Shown in pieces: positions 53,177-62,719 of a stretch of DNA of 64,000 nucleotides. The notes below the pieces were generated by a model. That model was not told where the DNA came from, ran no database searches, and was given only the letters and a program-made list of their open reading frames with translations. Origin of the DNA: Spirulina sp034932185 (GTDB lineage Bacteria; Cyanobacteriota; Cyanobacteriia; Cyanobacteriales; Spirulinaceae); the NCBI RefSeq assembly GCF_034932185.1, contig NZ_JAYGHW010000039.1:1-64000 (forward strand), in the 5' to 3' direction. Position 1 is the stretch's first letter, and every line of letters begins with the position of its first letter. The position numbers were made by a program, and so were the translations under genes.

Positions 53177-55444
53177 ATGGGGTCACTCTTGCCCCCTTCC
53201 TTTGCGCTAATGTCCTCCCAGCCCTTTCAAGCCGCCTACGACAGTTTGCATAATCTGGGCATACTCTTGGTACAGTTTTTGCAAAACCTGCGGGCCAAAC
53301 AGGTGGCCCCCGAAGAGGATCGCTCAACCCTCCAGGATTTAGAACTGGAAATTCAACAGGCCTTGATGGCACTGAAGGAGCAACGCTACCAAGTGGCGGT
53401 GATTGCGGCCATGAAGGCGGGAAAAAGTACATTCCTCAATGCGCTGATTGGTGCGGATGTGCTCGCATCGGAAACAGAATCCTGTACGGTGTGCCGGACG
53501 GAAATTAAGGCGATCGCCCCTGGTGAAATCCCCTACCTCCTCGAATACCGGGAAAACGAACGTCACCCCGTCACCCTCGCCCAGGGGGATTCCCACCTCA
53601 TTCGTCAACAATTTTTGCAACGCACCCATTGGATCCGCGCCACAGGGAACCGCGATCGCACCACCCGCTTTGAACTCTATCACCCCATCACCGCCCTCAC
53701 CCCCTACACCGCCCTCCATGGCTTCACCCTCGTCGATACCCCCGGCCCCAACGAATGGCGCGATGCTGCCCTCGACACCCTCGATCTGCGGGAAACCACC
53801 CTCGCCGCCCTCCGCAACTGTGATGTGATCCTCTTCATCCTTGACTACTCCTCCTTTAAAGAAAGCACCAACTCCGAACTATTGCGGCAACTCACCCAAG
53901 AACGCGGCGAATTCCTCAATCGTAGCCAGCGGGCCATTTATTTCATCCTCAATAAAATTGATCGCAAAACCGAAGAAGACCGCCCCATTGCCCATGTTAT
54001 CGACGATTTGCGCCGCAGTCTGCAAGCATTCGGCATTCATAATCCGATTGTTTATCCCGCTAGTGCTTGGCAAGGATTACTCGCTAAACTGATTCAAAAT
54101 AACACCGCCACCGATATCCATTTAAAAGACTTTAAACGGTTTTTTAGTGGTCGTTATGCCCAAGAAACCCCCAACGGCGATCTGATCCTCCCTTCCCCGC
54201 AAAAACTTGCCCATCAAGCCCTCAAAGATAGCCTGATCCCCAATATTGAGCGGTCAATTTTATCAGATATTGTCCGTAATTCCGGTTGGAACCTATTGCG
54301 AGATATCACCGCCCGCCTCGATCGCTCCGCCCATGCCGTCGAAGACATCCTCAACACGCGCATCCAAGGCTGGAGCATGGAAATCAAACCCCTGCGGCAA
54401 AAAATGGAGGAATATAAACGGCTGGCGAAAAACGCCATTGTTCAGATTCGCGGTGTGAAGCGGTTAGTCGAAGATCAAGAGCAAAAATTAGTGGCGCAAT
54501 TTCGTTGGCAAATTACTGATTTTGCCACCCGTGCGAAACTGGCAATTCAGCAGGAATTTGAATTGTTTGTCCAATATCGCTTTTCAGACTTTAACCCCTA
54601 TGCCAGTCCTGAACCCCCAGAGCCGACCGAAGAAAGTGCAGAGCCGGAACCGCTGAATTTTTCCGTACCGCAAAAACTCGCGGATTCCTTTAAAAAAGTG
54701 GTGCGCAATTTTGTCGTTGAAGATGCGGAAGATCCCTATGTGATTCAATGCCAAAGTGAGGCAGAGGTGGAGCAGGTCAAGGCGGATATTAATCGCTTTT
54801 GCTCAATTTTGATTAAAGATTGGTGGACGAATACCCAGGATCATCTTTCTCGCTATGGGACACAAATTCGGCGGGAGTTGGTGGATGAGATGCAGCGTAA
54901 TATTCAGCCGATTTCCGATGAGCTTTCCCAATATCTCGGCGATGCCCTGCAAATTTCGATGAATATTAACCCGATCCAAATGCTGATCTTTGATTTCCAA
55001 GGCATTGATACCCAGGTGCAACGCCAGACGGAAAATTATAGTCGCTGGACGCGGGAAAAAAAAACCGCCCTCTGTCGGGATTATGAGGTGGATATTCAGG
55101 TGGATGATCACCGCTCCTATTATGAAATTGATCTGCGCCAAACAATTCAGGCGATTCAGCGGGAAATCGATGCTCAGACGCGGGGGAGTTTGATTGTAGT
55201 GGAGCGGGTGATTAAGCAACAGGTGGGGGAAGATTTTGCCGTGGTGGAAAAACAAATTAATGACTATATTAATCGGTTTTTATTAGAGTTTGAGCGGTTG
55301 GTGAAGGAGCGGGAAACGCGGGAAGCCCAAGTCGATCAAATTTTGGCGTTTCTCGAACTGCAAAAACAAGGGTTAGACCGCTATTTGGTCAAGCTCAGTG
55401 AGTTACAGCGATTACTCGACAGTTGGCGATCGCCTTCGGTATAA
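53177..55444 (+). CDS. Dynamin-like GTPase
   Basis: A 755-residue large GTPase. G1 is MKAGKSTFLNAL, G3 DTPGPNEWRD and G4 NKID, followed by a long helical stalk (about 380-540 and 600-755) with coiled-coil patches. Bacterial dynamin-like proteins remodel or fuse membranes; cyanobacterial ones are linked to thylakoid upkeep. There is no membrane segment; association would be peripheral. The ATG at 53177 has AAGGAG well upstream; the ATG at 53210 (MSSQPFQ) is an alternative start. Confidence 0.9.
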   Translation: MGSLLPPSFALMSSQPFQAAYDSLHNLGILLVQFLQNLRAKQVAPEEDRSTLQDLELEIQQALMALKEQRYQVAVIAAMKAGKSTFLNALIGADVLASETESCTVCRTEIKAIAPGEIPYLLEYRENERHPVTLAQGDSHLIRQQFLQRTHWIRATGNRDRTTRFELYHPITALTPYTALHGFTLVDTPGPNEWRDAALDTLDLRETTLAALRNCDVILFILDYSSFKESTNSELLRQLTQERGEFLNRSQRAIYFILNKIDRKTEEDRPIAHVIDDLRRSLQAFGIHNPIVYPASAWQGLLAKLIQNNTATDIHLKDFKRFFSGRYAQETPNGDLILPSPQKLAHQALKDSLIPNIERSILSDIVRNSGWNLLRDITARLDRSAHAVEDILNTRIQGWSMEIKPLRQKMEEYKRLAKNAIVQIRGVKRLVEDQEQKLVAQFRWQITDFATRAKLAIQQEFELFVQYRFSDFNPYASPEPPEPTEESAEPEPLNFSVPQKLADSFKKVVRNFVVEDAEDPYVIQCQSEAEVEQVKADINRFCSILIKDWWTNTQDHLSRYGTQIRRELVDEMQRNIQPISDELSQYLGDALQISMNINPIQMLIFDFQGIDTQVQRQTENYSRWTREKKTALCRDYEVDIQVDDHRSYYEIDLRQTIQAIQREIDAQTRGSLIVVERVIKQQVGEDFAVVEKQINDYINRFLLEFERLVKERETREAQVDQILAFLELQKQGLDRYLVKLSELQRLLDSWRSPSV

Positions 55445-55492
55445 TCACCCTTGATCAGCGCATTGCTATTGGTTCAAGCAGGATAAAACACT

Positions 55493-56161
55493 GTGACATT
55501 TCAAGACATCATTGATAAAGGTGGGGTAGCCATCTGGCCCCTCCTGTTCCTCTCGATCCTGGCCATGGGGGCCATTTTTGATCGCCTCTGGTTTTGGTCA
55601 CGGGTGCTGCTCCAAGAGCGGCAGATCCTGATGAGCATCATGGACACCGCCTATCGCAACTGGGATGCAGCGGTGGAAGTGGCACGGGACTATCGGGATC
55701 ACCCCATGGGTCGCTTTTTTTTCACACCCCTTAACCTCCAAGAACCGGAGCCGGAGGTCTTTCACCTAGCCCTCGAAGCCGCCGCCGATGATGAATTGGC
55801 GATGATGCGGCGGGGCGATAAGGTGCTGGAAGCGGTGATCGCCCTTTCGCCCTTACTGGGGTTATTGGGGACGGTGTTGGGTCTGATTAATTCCCTCGGT
55901 TCGATTAGCATCAGTGACTTGGGAACCGCTTCCACGGCCGGTGTCACCTTGGGGATCGGGGAATCACTGATCTCCACAGCAGCGGGTTTGGTGGTGGCGA
56001 TTATCAGCCTTGCCTTTTATCGCCTGTTTCAAGCCTTCCTCTTTGGCCAAATCCGGGTTTTTCGCAAGGCGGGCAGTGATTTAGAGCTACTCTATCGCCA
56101 ACGTTGGGCGGATGTGGAACTGTCCAAAAATCCCACCCCTAAGAAAATTTTAGAGATTTAG
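55493..56161 (+). CDS. exbB: MotA/TolQ/ExbB-type proton channel subunit
   Basis: A 222-residue, three-helix protein with LLGLLGTVLGLINSL near residue 123 and GIGESLISTAAGLVVAI. It forms the stator part of an ExbBD motor that turns proton flow into force on TonB-like partners. It is 4 bases before exbD, hence an operon. No TonB gene is in the window. Confidence 0.93.
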   Translation: MTFQDIIDKGGVAIWPLLFLSILAMGAIFDRLWFWSRVLLQERQILMSIMDTAYRNWDAAVEVARDYRDHPMGRFFFTPLNLQEPEPEVFHLALEAAADDELAMMRRGDKVLEAVIALSPLLGLLGTVLGLINSLGSISISDLGTASTAGVTLGIGESLISTAAGLVVAIISLAFYRLFQAFLFGQIRVFRKAGSDLELLYRQRWADVELSKNPTPKKILEI

Positions 56162-56165
56162 CCCT

Positions 56166-56813
56166 ATGACCCCATCCACACCGCAAAAACCCCGCAAACG
56201 CGCCCCCACTCCCGCCACCCATCCCCTCACCCTCTGGCAGGATACCCACAAACAGCAGGAGGAAGTGCGCATTGAGATCATTCCCCTCATTGACGTGATT
56301 TTCTGTATTTTGACGTTCTTTATCTTGGCGGCGGTGGGGGTTTCGCGGCAGCAGGCGATTAGCTTGAACCTCCCCAAGGCCTCCACAGGATCAGCCCAGA
56401 TGCAGGATATGCTGATCATCAGTTTGGATGATTTTGGCCAGGTCTATGTGGAGCAAAGCCCCGTTTCCACAAGGAATCAACTCTCCCAAGCGGTGAGCAA
56501 TTATATGCTCACCAGCCCCAATGGTTTGATGGTGCTCTATGCCTCGAAGGAAGCCCGTTATGATGAGGTGATTCAGGTGTTGGATATTTTGCGGGAAGTG
56601 GGGGGCGATCGCATCGCCCTCGCCACATTGCCCGGTGGCCAAGCCATCCCAGAAACCCAACCCAACCCCCTTGATCCCCCTCAACCCATCGAACCCAATC
56701 CCTTAGCACCGGAGTTAGCCCCCCTCGATCCCTACGGTGTGCCGGCCCCTGAACTAGAAACCCCCAATGAGCTAGAACCGCCTGGGGGCGTTGAGTTACC
56801 CCTCGCCCCCTAA
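56166..56813 (+). CDS. exbD: ExbD/TolR-type protein
   Basis: A 215-residue protein with one helix near residue 37-60. The key acid lies in IEIIPLIDVIFCILTFFIL (aspartate in the membrane). The periplasmic domain follows, and then a long proline-rich tail (PLDPPQPIEPNPLAPELAPL) not usual for ExbD. Its stop is overlapped by the end of the convergent rhomboid gene. Confidence 0.92.
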   Translation: MTPSTPQKPRKRAPTPATHPLTLWQDTHKQQEEVRIEIIPLIDVIFCILTFFILAAVGVSRQQAISLNLPKASTGSAQMQDMLIISLDDFGQVYVEQSPVSTRNQLSQAVSNYMLTSPNGLMVLYASKEARYDEVIQVLDILREVGGDRIALATLPGGQAIPETQPNPLDPPQPIEPNPLAPELAPLDPYGVPAPELETPNELEPPGGVELPLAP

Positions 56814-57439
56814 ATGCGGCCATCCCCACGAACGCGGCTCAGGGAACGGGCCGCCAACACACCGCCAATAAAGCCAAACAGATGCCCCTGCCAAGAAATC
56901 CCCGGTTGGCCGGGAAGCACGCCCCAGATCACGCTGCCATAGAGGAAGAAAACGAGGAGGGAGAGGGCAATGGAAGGAATATTCCGCTCAAAATAGCCCC
57001 GGAAGAGGAGAAAGCCAAAATAGCCGTAGATCAAGCCACTGGCTCCAATGTGAACGGAGCCGGGAGAGCCAAGCAGCCAGGTTCCTAAACCCGCCACAAC
57101 CATTGTCCAAGCGGTGACGGTGAAAAAATCCCTTGTCTGTTGCACCATCACCAGCCAACCGAGGATCAGAAAAGGAACCGTATTGGCGATGAGATGGCCC
57201 CAGCCGCCATGGAGGAAGGGGGCGAAGAGAATACCCCGTAGCCCAATCAGGTTATAGGGGACAATGCCGAAGCGATCCAACCCTCCCCGCATCAGGTGCT
57301 GAAAAATAAATTGGTCGAGAATTTCTAAAACCCAGAATGTGGTGACAAAAAAGCCAAGAATTTGAATCTGGGTTTGGAGTTCTTCGCGAACAGACTCTTT
57401 ATCCGGGTGGCGCATGATTTTTGAAAAAGGCAACTTCAT
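56810..57439 (-). CDS. Rhomboid-type intramembrane serine protease
   Basis: A 209-residue protein with about six helices. The catalytic serine is S134 in HIGASGLIYG and the histidine is H186 in WQGHLFGF. The N-terminal GWGHLIANTVPF is also typical. It cleaves membrane proteins within their helices. It overlaps exbD by 4 bases, convergently. Substrates are unknown. Confidence 0.93.
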   Translation of the reverse strand: MKLPFSKIMRHPDKESVREELQTQIQILGFFVTTFWVLEILDQFIFQHLMRGGLDRFGIVPYNLIGLRGILFAPFLHGGWGHLIANTVPFLILGWLVMVQQTRDFFTVTAWTMVVAGLGTWLLGSPGSVHIGASGLIYGYFGFLLFRGYFERNIPSIALSLLVFFLYGSVIWGVLPGQPGISWQGHLFGFIGGVLAARSLSRVRGDGRI

Positions 57440-57524
57440 CTAGTATGGCATTCTCGCTTTGGGGATCAAGCCGGGGAGAGGGGAGGATATAGTGGGAGTA
57501 CAAGGCAGTGATGAAGGGGGAAAG

Positions 57525-58280
57525 ATGGTAAAACTGGGCTGGATGGGGATGATCACTGGATTAGCGGTGGGAATAAGCCTACCCCTAGGGGCAACGGTAC
57601 AAGACCCGGCATTGATTCGGGAATTGGATCAGAATATTCAGGAATTGCTGATAACCCGACGGTGCGATCGCTGCAACCTCACCACCGCCAACCTCAGCCG
57701 CCGCCCCCTAGAGCGGGTTTCGCTGCGAACCGCTGTCCTCAATGGGGCCAACCTCAGTTTTGCCAACCTCAGTTTTGCCAATGTGCGCGGCTCTAGCCTC
57801 AACGGGGCCAACCTCACCGCCGCCCATCTGCGCTACACCCACCTCACCGGCAGTGCTCTCCGCCGCGCCATTCTCGACAATGCGACGCTCTTTGCGGCCC
57901 AACTCCAAGGCACCGATTTGAGTGAGGCTCAACTGCAACGGACGGATTTAATCAACGCTGACCTCACCGCCGCCAACCTCAACCGTGCCACTCTCACCCA
58001 GAGCCACGCCCAAGACGCAAATTTTGCCGGGGTGGATTTCACCTGGGCAAATTTGCAAAGCACGGATTTTTACGGAGCTAACTTTACCGCCGCCACGTTT
58101 GATCACACCGATTTACGAGGAGCCAACCTTACCAACGCCGATTTAACCGATGCCAATTTCCGTGATGCCCTGCTCAGTGGAGCGGATTTTACCGATGCGG
58201 TTTTATGTCGGACGGTGATGCCCGATGGCAATATTGTTGGGGCGGATTGTGAGGATGCCCCCACTGCCGATATTCCGTAG
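57525..58280 (+). CDS. Secreted pentapeptide-repeat protein
   Basis: A 251-residue protein with a signal peptide (LGWMGMITGLAVGISLPLGA) and pentapeptide repeats from about 50 to 235 (ANLS/FANLS/NGANL and DLSEAQLQRTD units), which fold as a square beta-helix. Cysteines near 44, 47, 232 and 243 could be bonded outside the cell. The ATG at 57525 has GGGGGA upstream. The TAG stop codon is part of the terminal repeat of the fold-back element. The original C terminus may therefore have been lost. Confidence 0.88.
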   Translation: MVKLGWMGMITGLAVGISLPLGATVQDPALIRELDQNIQELLITRRCDRCNLTTANLSRRPLERVSLRTAVLNGANLSFANLSFANVRGSSLNGANLTAAHLRYTHLTGSALRRAILDNATLFAAQLQGTDLSEAQLQRTDLINADLTAANLNRATLTQSHAQDANFAGVDFTWANLQSTDFYGANFTAATFDHTDLRGANLTNADLTDANFRDALLSGADFTDAVLCRTVMPDGNIVGADCEDAPTADIP

Positions 58281-58470
58281 GTTGCTCAATAAATGGTGCG
58301 TCAATGGTGCGTCAGCCGTTCCGCTTCTCTTTTTCGTCCTGGCTTAATCGCTCTGACGCACCCTACGCCTTGATTGTAGGGTGCGTCAGAGCGGATCAAT
58401 GATCATACTGATGATCCATTTGTTTCTGACGGACCATTGACCAAGATCAAGAGTCTAAACCTGCGGAATG
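58271..58470. mobile_element. Fold-back (MITE-like) element, copy 2
   Basis: A 200-base copy of the element at 19022, with one end matching TATTCCGTAGGTT and the other AACCTGCGGAATG. The central stem at 58349-58366 / 58376-58393 is again perfect over 18 bases, although its sequence differs from copy 1 at three paired positions. It lies between convergent genes. Confidence 0.8.
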
Positions 58471-58475
58471 TGAGT

Positions 58476-59390
58476 TTAAACCAACACCTCCAGCGTTGCT
58501 ACCACCGCCGCCCCCAAGGCCGGTAAATCATAGCCCCCTTCCAACCCAAAAAAGAGGCGGGGGGCTAGGGGGCGGATTTGTTGGGTGAGTTGGGCAAAAT
58601 CGGCGGGCTGGAGACAGATGGAGGCAAGGGGATCGGCGTGGAGGGCATCGTAACCCGCGCTGACGATCAACAGATCGGGCTGAAATTGGCTTAAAAACGG
58701 GATCACCTGCTGAGTAAAGGCGGTTTGGTATGTCGGAAAAAGGCTGTTGGGGGGGATGGGAATATTGAGGACATTGCCATGATGGCCTTGATCGCTGGCC
58801 CGGCCTGTACCGGGGTAGGCGGGGGATTGGTGGAGGGAGCAATAGCAAATCGCTGGATTATTTTCGATCAGATCCTGCGTACCATTGCCGTGGTGAACAT
58901 CCCAATCCAGAATAGCGACGCGATGAATCCCCGGTTGGGCAAGGGCATAATGGGCGGCGATCGCCCCATTCCCCAACAAACAAAACCCCATCCCCATTTT
59001 GGCAGTGGCATGGTGGCCGGGGGGACGGGCGAGAACAAAGGCAGGCTCATTCCTCAGGGCAAAATCCACGCCATCGAGCCAAGCATTGACTGCTAATAAG
59101 GCCACATCATAACTATCAGGGGATACCGGCGTATCTAGATCCAATGCGCCCCCCCCAGGCCGCTGGGCGAGGTGTTGGAGCAATTCGAGGTATTGGGGAT
59201 CATGGATTTGCGTAATCCAAGGGAGGGGATCGCGCTCCGTTAAAGGGGTGGGAAGATGCCAAGCGAGGCGATCGCCCCAAGGCGCAGCCCGCAGCGCCTC
59301 CACAATCGCCGTCAGCCGTTGGGGGCATTCGGGATGGCCGAGGCCGGTGAGGTGGTCGAGGAAGCGATCGCTATAAATGAGGGCAACCAT
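58476..59390 (-). CDS. Histone-deacetylase-like hydrolase
   Basis: A 304-residue enzyme of the arginase/deacetylase fold. Zn2+ and catalytic residues lie in PPGHHAT, LDWDVHHGNGTQ and SAGYDALHADP, with the GLEGGYDLPAL loop near the end. Bacterial members deacetylate small amines or proteins (acetoin-utilisation or acetylpolyamine type). Its stop is 5 bases from the fold-back element. Confidence 0.93.
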   Translation of the reverse strand: MVALIYSDRFLDHLTGLGHPECPQRLTAIVEALRAAPWGDRLAWHLPTPLTERDPLPWITQIHDPQYLELLQHLAQRPGGGALDLDTPVSPDSYDVALLAVNAWLDGVDFALRNEPAFVLARPPGHHATAKMGMGFCLLGNGAIAAHYALAQPGIHRVAILDWDVHHGNGTQDLIENNPAICYCSLHQSPAYPGTGRASDQGHHGNVLNIPIPPNSLFPTYQTAFTQQVIPFLSQFQPDLLIVSAGYDALHADPLASICLQPADFAQLTQQIRPLAPRLFFGLEGGYDLPALGAAVVATLEVLV

Positions 59391-59429
59391 GGGGGGAGTG
59401 GGGAGTAGGGAGTAAAATAAATGGGCCTA

Positions 59430-59475
59430 GGGGCGAAAAATTTTTGTGCCTCCGGCAGGCTTACGCCAACGCCCC
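59430..59475. repeat. Compound GGGGCG...CGCCCC repeat, reverse orientation
   Basis: The reverse complement of the compound repeat at 50449, with the same inserted block. Confidence 0.8.
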
Positions 59476-59517
59476 TACAATGTTGTGGTTCATGACTGAA
59501 AATTTGTCAACTATTCC

Positions 59518-61518
59518 CTATTCAACCTCCTGCTCAATGGGAATGGTAACTCTAAACTCTGTCCCGGCTCCAGGTTGCGATTGACAAACTAATTCCCCAT
59601 GGTGTTTTTCGGTAATAATTTGATAACTAATGGCTAGCCCTAGGCCTGTGCCTTTCCCTAACGGTTTTGTTGTAAAAAAGGGATCAAAAAGGCGGCGTTG
59701 AATGCTGGGGGGAATGCCGGGGCCATTGTCCATAAAGCGGATTTGAATCCCTTTGCCGGTGGGTAAGATTTCAGTAGTGATCACAATTTGGCTGGGTTTT
59801 TGCTTTTGTTCCGGTTGGCCGTCCCGCTCTTCGAGGGCATCAATGGCATTGCTGAGAATATTCATGAATACTTGATTTAACTGTCCGGCATAGCCTTGAA
59901 TTTTAGGCAAATCAGCATAGTTTTTGATCACGATAATCCCCACGGAATCCGCCCGGGGCTTGAGGCGATTTTGCAAAATCATTAATGTACTTTCTAACCC
60001 TTCGTAAATATCCACCAGCTTCATTTCCGCTTCATCCATCCGGGAAAAATGGCGCAGGGAAACGACAATTTCTTTAATCCGATCTGCTCCGACTTGAAGC
60101 GAGGCAAAGAGTTGAGGCAGATCTTCGATCAAGAATTCCAGATCAATGGCTTCGATTTCTTCCTGAATGGCAGAGGCGGGTTGGGGGTAGGTGGTTTGGT
60201 AGAGGGCGATGAGGTTGAGGAGGTCTTGAATATAGTTTTCGGCATGGCTGAGGTTGCCGTAAATGAAGTTAACGGGGTTATTGATTTCGTGGGCGACTCC
60301 CGCGAGTAATTGCCCCAAACTAGACATTTTTTCAAGTTCTAACAGTTGGTTTTGACTGCGTTGGAGTTGAAATTCTAATTGTTTGCGATCAGTGATATCA
60401 AGGAGAATACCAAAGAGATGGGAGACTTCCCCCTGTTCGGTGCGGCGGGGCTGGCCTTGGGCGTGGATATAGCGCAGACTTTGATCGGAGCGGATGATCC
60501 GAAATTCTAAATCATAGGGATCTTCATGGTAGATCGTGTTGTAGAGGGTGGTGTAAAACCGTTGGCGATCGCCTTCATGGATTAAATCCACCTGACGATC
60601 CAAACTGGGGGGAGCCTGTTCTAAATTCAAGCCATAAATGCGAAATACGCCCTCACTCCAAATCACTTCCCCCGTGAGAATATTCCATTCCCAAATCCCC
60701 ACCTGGGCAAACTTTTGGGCGGTGTTCCAATTGGTTTCCTGCTGAATCATCGCCTGTTCAGCATTTTTGCGTTCTGTAATATCCTGACCCTCCGGTAGGA
60801 GATAGCACACCTCCCCCCGTTCATCGGTAATCGGCGTAATGGAAAAGTTCAACACCGTCACCTGTTCACCACGATAGACGGTGATTTCCCGCTGTACCCA
60901 TTCCCCATTGGCGGCCTTGGCGATCGCCCCCTTCAACTTGGCCTGATTAGAAACCGACATCTCCCACCAAGGCACATCCCAAAACAACAGCCCCAGCACC
61001 GATTCCCGCTGCAACCGCGCCCAAGCCAGCGTCGTATTATTCACCTCCAAAATCTGCCCCTCTGGGGTGAGCAGCGCCATCAACTGCACCGAATGATCGA
61101 TGATCATCCGGATATGCTCTTCCTGCTGTTGACGGCGGAGGGCCTGCTTGCGCTGCTTGGTGAGGAGCGTACTCGACCACATCACCCCAGCAATTTTCCC
61201 CTGCGTATCCCGCCAAGGCGTGACATCCCAACGCACCCATTCCCGTTTACCTTGGGGGATGTTGAGTAATTCCCCTTCATTGCTGATGGAAATCCCTTTG
61301 AGGGCTTGCTCCAGGGCAGTTTGCCAATGGGGGGGCAACGTGGGCATCAATTCCCCGAATGTAGCCCCCTTGACCTGATCCGGTTGAATTTGGTGGATTT
61401 TACACCATAATTCACTGGCCACAATGCACCGTAATCGCTGGTCAAAAACGGCGATCGCCATCGGAGATTGTTCAATCCAGAGGTGACTCAGGGGGCTAGT
61501 GGATTGGGGTTGAGCCAT
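59518..61518 (-). CDS. PAS-domain hybrid-free sensor histidine kinase
   Basis: A 666-residue soluble kinase with three PAS domains (about 15-120, 135-250 and 265-380), each followed by PAC-like ends (DITERKN, DITDRKQ). The kinase core is VAHEINNPVNFIYGNL (H box), NILSNAIDAL, DNGPGIPPS and GKGTGLGLAIS. It has no receiver domain. The core is closely related to the kinase at 51559. The ATG at 61518 avoids overlap with bioU; the frame to 61626 does not. Confidence 0.92.
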   Translation of the reverse strand: MAQPQSTSPLSHLWIEQSPMAIAVFDQRLRCIVASELWCKIHQIQPDQVKGATFGELMPTLPPHWQTALEQALKGISISNEGELLNIPQGKREWVRWDVTPWRDTQGKIAGVMWSSTLLTKQRKQALRRQQQEEHIRMIIDHSVQLMALLTPEGQILEVNNTTLAWARLQRESVLGLLFWDVPWWEMSVSNQAKLKGAIAKAANGEWVQREITVYRGEQVTVLNFSITPITDERGEVCYLLPEGQDITERKNAEQAMIQQETNWNTAQKFAQVGIWEWNILTGEVIWSEGVFRIYGLNLEQAPPSLDRQVDLIHEGDRQRFYTTLYNTIYHEDPYDLEFRIIRSDQSLRYIHAQGQPRRTEQGEVSHLFGILLDITDRKQLEFQLQRSQNQLLELEKMSSLGQLLAGVAHEINNPVNFIYGNLSHAENYIQDLLNLIALYQTTYPQPASAIQEEIEAIDLEFLIEDLPQLFASLQVGADRIKEIVVSLRHFSRMDEAEMKLVDIYEGLESTLMILQNRLKPRADSVGIIVIKNYADLPKIQGYAGQLNQVFMNILSNAIDALEERDGQPEQKQKPSQIVITTEILPTGKGIQIRFMDNGPGIPPSIQRRLFDPFFTTKPLGKGTGLGLAISYQIITEKHHGELVCQSQPGAGTEFRVTIPIEQEVE

Positions 61519-61615
61519 GGGGGCAACAAAGGGGAATGCCTTCAGTGTAACGCGATCTGCTCTAGCCTCGAAGGGATCAGCGGTGGCGAGGCTAACGCAG
61601 GAAGAGGAGCATAAG

Positions 61616-62593
61616 TTAGCAGACAAATTGGGGCATGATCTCGGCGGCGGTAAACAGGCCCATTGTGCCGCGACGGTGGAGGTTGATCCCGGCTTTCAAA
61701 TAGCCAAAGGCGGGGCCGCAGACATTGGCCGCCATGCTGGTTTCATCCCCTAGGGTGAAGGTATGGGTGGAGGTTTTACCCTCGAAGGTGCGGCCGGTGA
61801 TTTGCACATTGGTACTCAGGGGCTTTTTCGGGTTGCGGGTGTCCACAATTCCCCCCACGGTGACGCGATCTCGGCTACAAACCCCCGCCAATTCCAACAT
61901 CAGATCATCGGCGTGCTCCATATTTTCCAGCGTAATGATGCCGTGCATCTGGTTTAACAGGGCTTCTACCTCGGCATCACTCATGGCCTGGGCTTTCTCA
62001 ACGCTATAACCGGGCATATGGGCGATGTCTTCGCGGATCGTGGCGCGGTAGGCTTCCCAGTTGGCAATGCCCACGCCGAATGTAATTTTAACATGGTCAA
62101 TTTCCGCATAGCTTTGGGCGGCAATCACCGCCGCAGCGGTGAGCAGGCCAGGGGTTGCACCGCAGCCGGTCATGTAGGTAATGCCAGCGGCCTGGAGGCG
62201 ATCGCCCATCGAGATCAACTGCTCCATGGCGCTGGTGCGTTTTAGTGCATCCACCAACACCCCACGCCAACCGGCGGCCATAAATTGCTCCGCAACGCTG
62301 GCCATAAATGTATTAGGCAAATTGGGCAATGCCAAGAAATAGCCATCTACGCCGCCTTGGGCGATTAAGTCAGCGATGCTCGTCGGGGTGATCACGCCAT
62401 AATGGGGCAGATGACCTAAAGAGCCTTGGTTTTGGTAAACGCCACAGCAGGCCGCCACATCTAACCCTTCAGGATGATAGGCATAACCCTGTTGATCCGC
62501 CGCTGCCACCAGACGCATTTCCGTTTTCCCCTCAAGCAGTCGCGCTGCGGCCTGCCCCAATCCACCAAACCCTAAAACACCAACGTTAATCAT
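61616..62593 (-). CDS. bioU: BioU-type (S)-8-amino-7-oxononanoate synthase
   Basis: A 325-residue protein with an N-terminal Rossmann NAD(P) site (GVLGFGGLGQAAARLL) and the DALKRTSAM segment with K118. BioU of Synechocystis gives up an active-site lysine (K124) to form 7,8-diaminopelargonic acid in biotin synthesis, replacing BioA. The position, the cyanobacterial host and the sequence style agree. It was formerly labelled saccharopine-dehydrogenase-like. No other bio gene is near. Confidence 0.85.
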   Translation of the reverse strand: MINVGVLGFGGLGQAAARLLEGKTEMRLVAAADQQGYAYHPEGLDVAACCGVYQNQGSLGHLPHYGVITPTSIADLIAQGGVDGYFLALPNLPNTFMASVAEQFMAAGWRGVLVDALKRTSAMEQLISMGDRLQAAGITYMTGCGATPGLLTAAAVIAAQSYAEIDHVKITFGVGIANWEAYRATIREDIAHMPGYSVEKAQAMSDAEVEALLNQMHGIITLENMEHADDLMLELAGVCSRDRVTVGGIVDTRNPKKPLSTNVQITGRTFEGKTSTHTFTLGDETSMAANVCGPAFGYLKAGINLHRRGTMGLFTAAEIMPQFVC

Positions 62594-62719
62594 TTTGACC
62601 TCCTAATCCTGAGATCCTCCATTATCCCCCGTGGCCGGCCCCCTAGAGCAATCCGCCGCAACGGGGATCAACGCCTGTGCTAGCGTAGGAATTACCCCAG
62701 GTTAAACCCCAAGATTGCT

